Shown here piece after piece: positions 58,407-64,000 of a stretch of DNA of 64,000 nucleotides. How positions within the stretch are numbered: position 1 is the first letter of the stretch; each line of letters begins with the position of its first letter. The stretch covers positions 1-64,000 of the forward strand of contig JAZOBE010000034.1 in the NCBI GenBank assembly GCA_045595785.1, in the 5' to 3' direction. The stretch comes from SFLA01 sp045595785 (lineage in GTDB: Bacteria > Bacillota > Clostridia > Oscillospirales > CAG-382). Both the position numbers and the translations under genes were made by a program. Below the pieces are notes generated by a model. That model saw nothing but the letters and a program-made list of their open reading frames with translations. It did no database searches and was not told where the DNA came from.

Positions 58407-61400
58407 ATGAAAAAGAGAGCCTTGTCACTGTTTCTTTCTGTACTTATGCTTCTTTCTTCGCTTTCCATTTTAGCGGGATGCAAGGACGAGAACGTTGATT
58501 ACAGTGGTGAAAAAGCCAATATGGTTGTTGAGCTCGATAAAGTTGAATTTGAGGTCAACACCATCAATAAGCCCGTCACAAATCAGGAGGTTGCTGTATT
58601 TACACGCGGTTATTCTGTTGATGGCAGCACCACCGCTTATATCGGCGGCGACCATACGGATAGAGTTGTGGTTACCGTACGTTATACCGCTTCTCACAAC
58701 GAGTACAGCATAATCGCTGTTGATGAGTCTGAGGGCGATAAAGCACAAACTCTTATTCCGGTAAACGGTATTGTTATAAGTGTTTTATCTTCGCTCGTTA
58801 CTGATCTTCGTATACGTGAGGGTCAGGTAATCGATGTCTTTGGGTTTGACGTTTCAAACTATGAGTATCTTGATCTGGCCTCCTTTATTCCTACGAAATC
58901 CAATCTTGCCAGAAGAATTTATTATGTAAATCCTGCTGAAACCATTGTTGAAGAATTGATTTATCTCGTTAATGAAGAGTATGAAAAGGATATTACTCTC
59001 GGTGCAAACGAGCTTGCGGTTGTTCTTAAATTCAAATCCGGCAGTAATTACGGTGTTGAATCAATACTCGAAAGCGGTACTGTTACTGCAGGTACTACAG
59101 CCATTATTTTCAAGGGTAAATATAACTGCGAATATGCTCTTGCGGTTATTGAAGAGGGAAATAATATTATGCTTTCTAAGCTTGAAGAAGCGAACTCTGT
59201 GTCCCACGAATCTGCAGTTGTAATTAATGACGTTGTTTATAAGATCGGTTCTGTAAATACTAACGTTACAACTCTGGACGACGGCATTTATCTTTTTGAT
59301 TCTGCCCACGTTTCCGGTACGACGCCTTCATCCGATAAAGGCTTTGTGGCTATTGCCGTTGATAACGGTTCTGTAATGTACAAGGGTGAGGAGAATGAGC
59401 GCCTTGTTATTCCTACAAATTCCGGCTATGTGCTTGTGTTCAGCGGTGAACTTAAAAGCTTGGCTGCCAATTATACTTTGGGCGGCAAGGTAAACGAACT
59501 TTTAATATTCCCCGAAAATACTCCTGAACAGTTTGTAAAAATCAACGGTTATTGTTATTCCTTTAACAACATCGATATATTCGTTGAAAATGAAGCTGTA
59601 CTTTATACCTATGGATTTGGTGAAACTACCGGTACTCGCGGCGCCGTTGCGGAAATCGCTATAAAAGACGGAAAAGTTGTCTCCGTAACTACCTCCGGCG
59701 GAAATACCGCTATTCCCGAAAACGGTTTCGTTCTTTCTTTCCCTGCCAAGGGCGATAATTTGGTTAACTGCAAAAACGTTAAATCCGGTGATAGTGTGCG
59801 ACTAGCGCTTTCGGCTTGTGACTATTCTCTTGATTCGCTCGACATCACCGCTTTCAATGATGTTCGTTATACCGATTATCTTGTTATTTATGATAAGGGC
59901 AATACCCGTACCGGAACAAATCAGTACGGTTATGAGATAGGCGTCGATAAAAACGGCGTAATGGTTTCTGCTTCTAACGCCGGTAATATGCTTGTTCCCG
60001 ACGGCGGCTTTGTTATCTCAGGTCACGGTGTGATGGCAGAAGCTATAAGCGACCTGTATATCTACGGCGGTACCGTAAAGTGTCTTAAAGACGAAAAGCA
60101 GCTTGTGTTTTTCTCCACCCCCGTTTCTGCAAAGACAGACGTTTCTGCTACTCTAGAATCTGTGAAGCAGTCTTTTGCTCTGGCAGAAAGCGCACTTTAC
60201 GATATCGATTATGAGTATATTTCTTCTAAGCTTGATGCTTGTAAAACTCTGATTGATTCAGCGGATTCTTCTATCAGCGATGGAGATCCCATTGATGCGA
60301 TAAACAATTTGTATCTTATTCAGCTTATGCTTGGTGATCTTGAGGGTGCTATGATTACTGATAAAGCAGTTGAAGAACGTTCCGTATGGTATCGTTCAAA
60401 CGTTAAGAGCGACGAGGACGTACTTGCTGTTATTCAAAAGTGCGTTGAATATAATATTAATGCAATCTATCTTGAGACTTGGTATAACGGTAAGACTGTC
60501 GGTATGACAGAGAATCCTTTAATCCAGCATTATACCGCACAGCATGGTGATTACGATGCGTTGGAAGGCTTTATACGCATCGGTCATGAACATGGTATAC
60601 AGATACACGCTTGGGTAGAAAACTTCTTTATCGGTACTACCAGCCAGCAGGAAAGCGATCCTGAGCATATAAGTAACCATAATGATAGTTGGATACTGCT
60701 GGATAAAGACGGTAAGGGCTATTACGTTTCTCCCGAATACGGAAACTTTATTTTCCTTAATCCTCAGAACCGTGAGTGCCGTGATTTTGTACTGTCGGTT
60801 TATCGTGAGTTGCTTGAGAATTATGACATTGACGGCATTCACCTTGACTATATCCGTTATCCCGAACACAACGGAAAAGCCGATTTCGGTTATAACGCAG
60901 ATACAATCAAGGCTTTCCAGGACGAATATGGCCATAAAGGAAATCCTAAGACCTATGTATCCGGTACTCAGCAGTACAGAGATTGGATACAGTTCAGACG
61001 TGATGTAATTACTTCTTTTGTAAAAGAAGTAAACGATCTTGTTAAGGAAATTCGTCCCGAGGTTTGGATCACTGCAGCTTGTTATCCTTCTCTTAGCGAT
61101 TCTCCCAATAACATTTATCAGCACGCTGCCGAATGGGTCAAGCTTGGATATATTGATCAGGTATTCTCTATGACCTATTCTAACGGTACCGAATACGTTT
61201 CAAGCAATGCACAGTCATTCATTAACGCTTGTAAGGATAAAGCGCTTTACTCTACCGGTCTTACGTTGTTCTCCGGAAACTCCGGTGAAGAACTGCTCAG
61301 CCAGATAAACGCAACCCGTGAAGTCGGCGCAACCGGTCAGGCTCTGTTCTCTCTCAGCTCTTTGCTTGGCTTTGAGGAATATGAAAACATTATCATCAAC

Positions 61401-61766
61401 CATGCATACCGCACAAAGGCTGTTTCGCTCTTTGATGTGGATGCCGCAATTGCCGCTTATGCAGAAGATATCATTACTAAATGCGACGGAGTATATTCCG
61501 AGCACACAACCGGACAGGATGCTTCTATTTCCGCTGTAAAAAAACTTTTGGAAGAAGTTAAGGCAGAGGCCGGTAAGAAAGAATACGTCACTGTAGAAGA
61601 GCAGAATGCCCTTCTTGAGTATGCTCTTGAAAGAACCGAGTCTATCCTTGCAGAAGCCGCAAAGGCTGACGGCGCACTCAAAACCGCACTTGAGCGCGAG
61701 GTAGGGGAGATGGATTATAATCTTTCTATCCTTTACAGCCGTATGCAGGCAAGACTTGCACAGTAA
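58407..61766 (+). CDS. Large lipoprotein with GHL10-type glycosidase-like domain
   Basis: A 1119-residue exported lipoprotein. Signal peptide with lipobox LAGC (Cys25). Residues about 40-590 are a long, beta-rich, repeat-like region with several similar segments (for example NSGYVLVFSGELKSLAANY and DGGFVISGHGVMAEAISDLY). A GHL10/YngK-type TIM barrel follows from about 660 to 990: GFIRIGHEHGIQIHAWVENF, YDIDGIHLDYIRYPEHNGK and VWITAACYPSL. A helical tail ends the protein. GHL10 proteins are predicted to cut polysaccharides. It begins 17 bases after potD with AAGGAG, so it is in the pot transcript, an odd position. An ATG at 58386 overlaps potD but lacks a site. Confidence 0.88.
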   Translation: MKKRALSLFLSVLMLLSSLSILAGCKDENVDYSGEKANMVVELDKVEFEVNTINKPVTNQEVAVFTRGYSVDGSTTAYIGGDHTDRVVVTVRYTASHNEYSIIAVDESEGDKAQTLIPVNGIVISVLSSLVTDLRIREGQVIDVFGFDVSNYEYLDLASFIPTKSNLARRIYYVNPAETIVEELIYLVNEEYEKDITLGANELAVVLKFKSGSNYGVESILESGTVTAGTTAIIFKGKYNCEYALAVIEEGNNIMLSKLEEANSVSHESAVVINDVVYKIGSVNTNVTTLDDGIYLFDSAHVSGTTPSSDKGFVAIAVDNGSVMYKGEENERLVIPTNSGYVLVFSGELKSLAANYTLGGKVNELLIFPENTPEQFVKINGYCYSFNNIDIFVENEAVLYTYGFGETTGTRGAVAEIAIKDGKVVSVTTSGGNTAIPENGFVLSFPAKGDNLVNCKNVKSGDSVRLALSACDYSLDSLDITAFNDVRYTDYLVIYDKGNTRTGTNQYGYEIGVDKNGVMVSASNAGNMLVPDGGFVISGHGVMAEAISDLYIYGGTVKCLKDEKQLVFFSTPVSAKTDVSATLESVKQSFALAESALYDIDYEYISSKLDACKTLIDSADSSISDGDPIDAINNLYLIQLMLGDLEGAMITDKAVEERSVWYRSNVKSDEDVLAVIQKCVEYNINAIYLETWYNGKTVGMTENPLIQHYTAQHGDYDALEGFIRIGHEHGIQIHAWVENFFIGTTSQQESDPEHISNHNDSWILLDKDGKGYYVSPEYGNFIFLNPQNRECRDFVLSVYRELLENYDIDGIHLDYIRYPEHNGKADFGYNADTIKAFQDEYGHKGNPKTYVSGTQQYRDWIQFRRDVITSFVKEVNDLVKEIRPEVWITAACYPSLSDSPNNIYQHAAEWVKLGYIDQVFSMTYSNGTEYVSSNAQSFINACKDKALYSTGLTLFSGNSGEELLSQINATREVGATGQALFSLSSLLGFEEYENIIINHAYRTKAVSLFDVDAAIAAYAEDIITKCDGVYSEHTTGQDASISAVKKLLEEVKAEAGKKEYVTVEEQNALLEYALERTESILAEAAKADGALKTALEREVGEMDYNLSILYSRMQARLAQ

Positions 61767-61773
61767 GTAATTA

Positions 61774-61801
61774 TGAACGCCTGATTTTATTCAGGCGTTC
61801 A
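61774..61801 (+). terminator. Terminator of the pot operon
   Basis: An 11-bp perfect stem (61774-61784 with 61791-61801) with a TTTTAT loop, seven bases after the stop. Weak T-tail. Confidence 0.75.
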
Positions 61802-61819
61802 ATTAATAAATGTGGAAAT

Positions 61820-62086
61820 ATGAAATTAACTTTTAACGATAATATAATAAAACATTACCTGCAAAACGTGTATTTTATTAACGGACACAGTTGTGCAGGA
61901 AAATCGACAATGGTAAAAATGATGTCTGAACGGTTTGATATGGTCTTTTGCGGAGAAAATTATCACGATGTTTTTCCGCGTGAAAAGCTGTCTCACTGGA
62001 AACAACCCGCTTTGTGTTATTTTGACACTATGTGCGGTTGGAAGGTAATCTTATTGAAATCGGATCGTTTAATGTTGAATAGTTGA
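61820..62086 (+). pseudogene. Truncated P-loop NTPase gene fragment
   Basis: An 88-codon reading frame beginning MKLTFNDNIIKHYLQNVYFI with a Walker A loop GHSCAGKSTM (about 22-31) and a kinase-like NYHDVFPREKLSHW. I judge it the N-terminal part of a nucleotide/shikimate-kinase-like protein normally about 200 or more residues long. After CYFDTMCGW (about 66-74) the sequence loses protein character and stops. Bases 62041-62080 in another frame read NLIEIGSFNVE then stop, possibly the shifted C-terminus of the original gene left by an internal deletion. No clear ribosome site precedes the ATG. Probably non-functional. Confidence 0.65.
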
Positions 62087-62097
62087 TATATAGTAAC

Positions 62098-62125
62098 AAA
62101 AAGGCGTCCCGTTTTGGGACGCCTT
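62098..62125 (-). terminator. Terminator of pckG
   Basis: Ten-base GC-rich stem (62101-62110 with 62116-62125), five-base loop, then five T on the minus strand. It lies 21 bases after the pckG stop. Confidence 0.9.
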
Positions 62126-62146
62126 AAAATATTTACTTTTAGTAAA

Positions 62147-63946
62147 TTACATTGCGGAAAGTCTTGCGAGCTGATCTTCGTACTGCTTAAGAAGCTCTGC
62201 GGGAACGGTATCACCGATCTTTGCATAGAATTCTTTGATGTTTTCGAAGTCTGCAAGCCAGTAATCCTTCTCAACGGTAAGAATGTTCTTAAGCTCGTTG
62301 ACATCGAACTTTCTGCCTTCTTCGATCTCGTAATCAAGACCTTCGAGGTTGATATCTTCAGCGTTGGGAACGTAACCGATAGCGGTTTCAACAGCGTCAA
62401 CCTTGCCTTCGCATCTCTTGAGGATCCACTCAAGAACGCGGAAGTTGTCACCGAAACCGGGCCACATGAACTTGCCTTCATCAGTAAGTCTGAACCAGTT
62501 AACGTGGAAGATCTTGGGAAGGTTGGGGGTAACTTCGCCCATCTTGAGCCAGTGTGCCCAGTAATCGCCCATGTTGTAGCCGCAGAAGGGAAGCATAGCC
62601 ATAGGATCTCTTCTTACTACGCCAACAGCTCCGGATGCAGCAGCGGTAGTCCCGGAAGCCATGATAGAGCCAACGAAGGTACCGTGTTTCCAGTCAAAGG
62701 ACTGGTAAACCAGAGGAGCGGTCTTTGCACGACGGCCGCCGAAGATAATAGCGGAAAGGGGAACACCGTCAGGATTGTCAAATTCGCCGGAAATGCAGGG
62801 GCAGTTCTTTGCGGGAGCGGTGAAACGAGAGTTGGGATGTGCACCCTTCTCAGTGGATTCTTTGCCGTTCCAGGGTTCGCCCTTCCAGTTAACTGCATCA
62901 ACGGGAGGATTCTTGTCAAGGCCTTCCCACCAAACGGTGTTATCAGCATTGTTAAGAACTACGTTGGTGAAGATGGTGCCGCTCATGGTAGAAGCAAGAG
63001 CGTTGGGGTTGGACTTAACATTAGTACCGGGAGCTACGCCGAAGAAGCCGTTCTCGGGGTTGCATGCCCAAAGTCTGCCGTCCTTGCCAACTCTGATCCA
63101 AGCAATATCGTCACCTACGCAGGTAACCTTGTAACCCTTGTCAGTGTAGGACTTGGGAGGAATAAGCATTGCCAAGTTGGTCTTACCGCAAGCAGAGGGG
63201 AAAGCAGCTGCAACGTACTTGGTTTCTCCTTCGGGAGTCTCAATACCGAGGATGAGCATGTGTTCTGCCATCCAGCCTTCGTTTCTGCCGAGGTAAGAAG
63301 CGATTCTGAGAGCGAAGCACTTTTTGCCGAGGAGAACGTTTCCGCCGTAACCGGAGTTAATGGACATAATGGTGTTGTCCTGAGGGAAGTGAACGATATA
63401 CTTGTTGTTTTCGTCCATGTTTGCTCTTGCGTGGAGACCCTTGATGAAGTCGCCGTTTTCGCCCATAGCATCAAGAACCTGAGTACCAACTCTGGTCATG
63501 ATGATCATGTTGAGTACAACGTAGATAGAGTCGGTAAGTTCGATACCGTTCTTTGCAAAGTCACTGCCTACAACGCTCATGGAGTAGGGGATAACATACA
63601 TGGTTCTGCCTTTGTAAGAATCCTTGTAAAGAGCGAGAAGCTTTGCTTTCATTTCATCGGGATCCATCCAGTTATTGGTAGGACCAGCTTCGTGCTTGGT
63701 AGGAGTGCAGATGAAGGTACGGCCTTCTACACGAGCAACGTCGTTAACTGCAGTTCTGTGAAGGTAGCAACCGGGAAGCTTTTCCTGGTTAAGCTTGAAC
63801 ATTTCGCCGGTCTTGCAAGCTTCTTCGCGAAGCTGCTCAGCCTGTGCTTCGGAACCGTCAATAATAACAACATTGTCGGGATTGCAAAGCGCGATCATTT
63901 CGTCGAGCCATGCATTGAGTTTAGCATTCTTGGTGTAAGTGCTCAT
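62147..63946 (-). CDS. pckG: Phosphoenolpyruvate carboxykinase (GTP)
   Basis: A 599-residue GTP-type PEPCK, interconverting oxaloacetate + GTP and PEP + CO2 + GDP. The kinase P-loop is in AFPSACGKTNLAML (about 248-261), the diagnostic GTP-class signature with reactive Cys. ESTEKGAHPNSRFTAPA, FGGRRAKTAPLVY and the guanine-pocket FCGYNMGDYW follow. Sizes and motifs fit the monomeric GTP family, not the ATP type. In fermenting Clostridia it often runs toward oxaloacetate for succinate or the malate shunt. Together with ppdK it links PEP, pyruvate and oxaloacetate. GGAGG precedes the ATG at 63946; the remaining 54 bases to the window end are its upstream region. Confidence 0.98.
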   Translation of the reverse strand: MSTYTKNAKLNAWLDEMIALCNPDNVVIIDGSEAQAEQLREEACKTGEMFKLNQEKLPGCYLHRTAVNDVARVEGRTFICTPTKHEAGPTNNWMDPDEMKAKLLALYKDSYKGRTMYVIPYSMSVVGSDFAKNGIELTDSIYVVLNMIIMTRVGTQVLDAMGENGDFIKGLHARANMDENNKYIVHFPQDNTIMSINSGYGGNVLLGKKCFALRIASYLGRNEGWMAEHMLILGIETPEGETKYVAAAFPSACGKTNLAMLIPPKSYTDKGYKVTCVGDDIAWIRVGKDGRLWACNPENGFFGVAPGTNVKSNPNALASTMSGTIFTNVVLNNADNTVWWEGLDKNPPVDAVNWKGEPWNGKESTEKGAHPNSRFTAPAKNCPCISGEFDNPDGVPLSAIIFGGRRAKTAPLVYQSFDWKHGTFVGSIMASGTTAAASGAVGVVRRDPMAMLPFCGYNMGDYWAHWLKMGEVTPNLPKIFHVNWFRLTDEGKFMWPGFGDNFRVLEWILKRCEGKVDAVETAIGYVPNAEDINLEGLDYEIEEGRKFDVNELKNILTVEKDYWLADFENIKEFYAKIGDTVPAELLKQYEDQLARLSAM

Positions 63947-64000
63947 TTTTGTTTTCCTCCGTTTATGTTAAAAAATATTTTATCTGAAATAAAACACAGC

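Overview
The window looks like a chromosome segment from an anaerobic, endospore-forming member of the Clostridia, possibly an Oscillospirales/Eubacteriales gut or rumen lineage. The grounds are moderate GC, Firmicutes-type ribosome sites and promoters, pyruvate:ferredoxin oxidoreductase, a three-gene spoVACDE operon, a large Firmicutes-type SRP RNA upstream of dnaX-ybaB-recR, and a citrate-forming enzyme of the isopropylmalate-synthase type. The exact genus cannot be read from the sequence. No tRNA, rRNA, CRISPR array, insertion sequence or prophage was seen.

Layout. 1-7262 (minus): start of GAPDH, a CPBP protease - tadA - metG - TatD-family operon, and pyruvate phosphate dikinase. 7364-13767 (plus): pth-mfd, a parvulin-like lipoprotein and a PHP phosphatase. 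13818-20622 (minus): membrane proteins of unknown role around a giant ECF sigma factor (889 aa, with a duplicated C-terminal domain), then the YifB/ComM ATPase. 20830-25397 (plus): pyruvate:ferredoxin oxidoreductase and a membrane-anchored VanY-like protein that has lost catalytic residues.

25952-38694 (plus) is the most distinctive region. It is a 12.6-kb operon with one near-consensus promoter and one strong terminator. It encodes a 1125-aa substrate-binding protein with two tandem ligand-binding-like domains, a first permease pair, an NHL-TPR-Yip1 membrane protein, a large exported DUF5696-like protein and a second permease pair. Both members of the second pair carry extra loops. No ATPase is present, so a shared MsmX-type ATPase is assumed. 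I think this is a composite polysaccharide or glycoconjugate capture and import machine, and it is the best candidate here for an undescribed system.

38781-43177: an AT-rich HEXXH protein and GNAT pair, a cation diffusion facilitator, and spoVAC-AD-AE with a SigG-like promoter. 43239-47939: an acyl-activating enzyme with its own acyl carrier protein, an XRE regulator, and a probable (Re)-citrate synthase. 48143-54076 (minus): SRP RNA-dnaX-ybaB-recR, a two-component system, and a zinc-ribbon membrane protein. 54242-61801 (plus): potABCD polyamine uptake operon whose PotD has an additional C-terminal membrane helix, ending in a large GHL10 glycosidase-like lipoprotein. 61820-63946: a truncated P-loop gene fragment and GTP-dependent PEP carboxykinase.

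Central metabolism is well represented: GAPDH, PPDK, PFOR, PEPCK and the citrate-forming enzyme all act around the PEP-pyruvate-acetyl-CoA-oxaloacetate node. Starts were chosen from Shine-Dalgarno position and family N-termini. Domain names come from recognised sequence motifs, not database searches.
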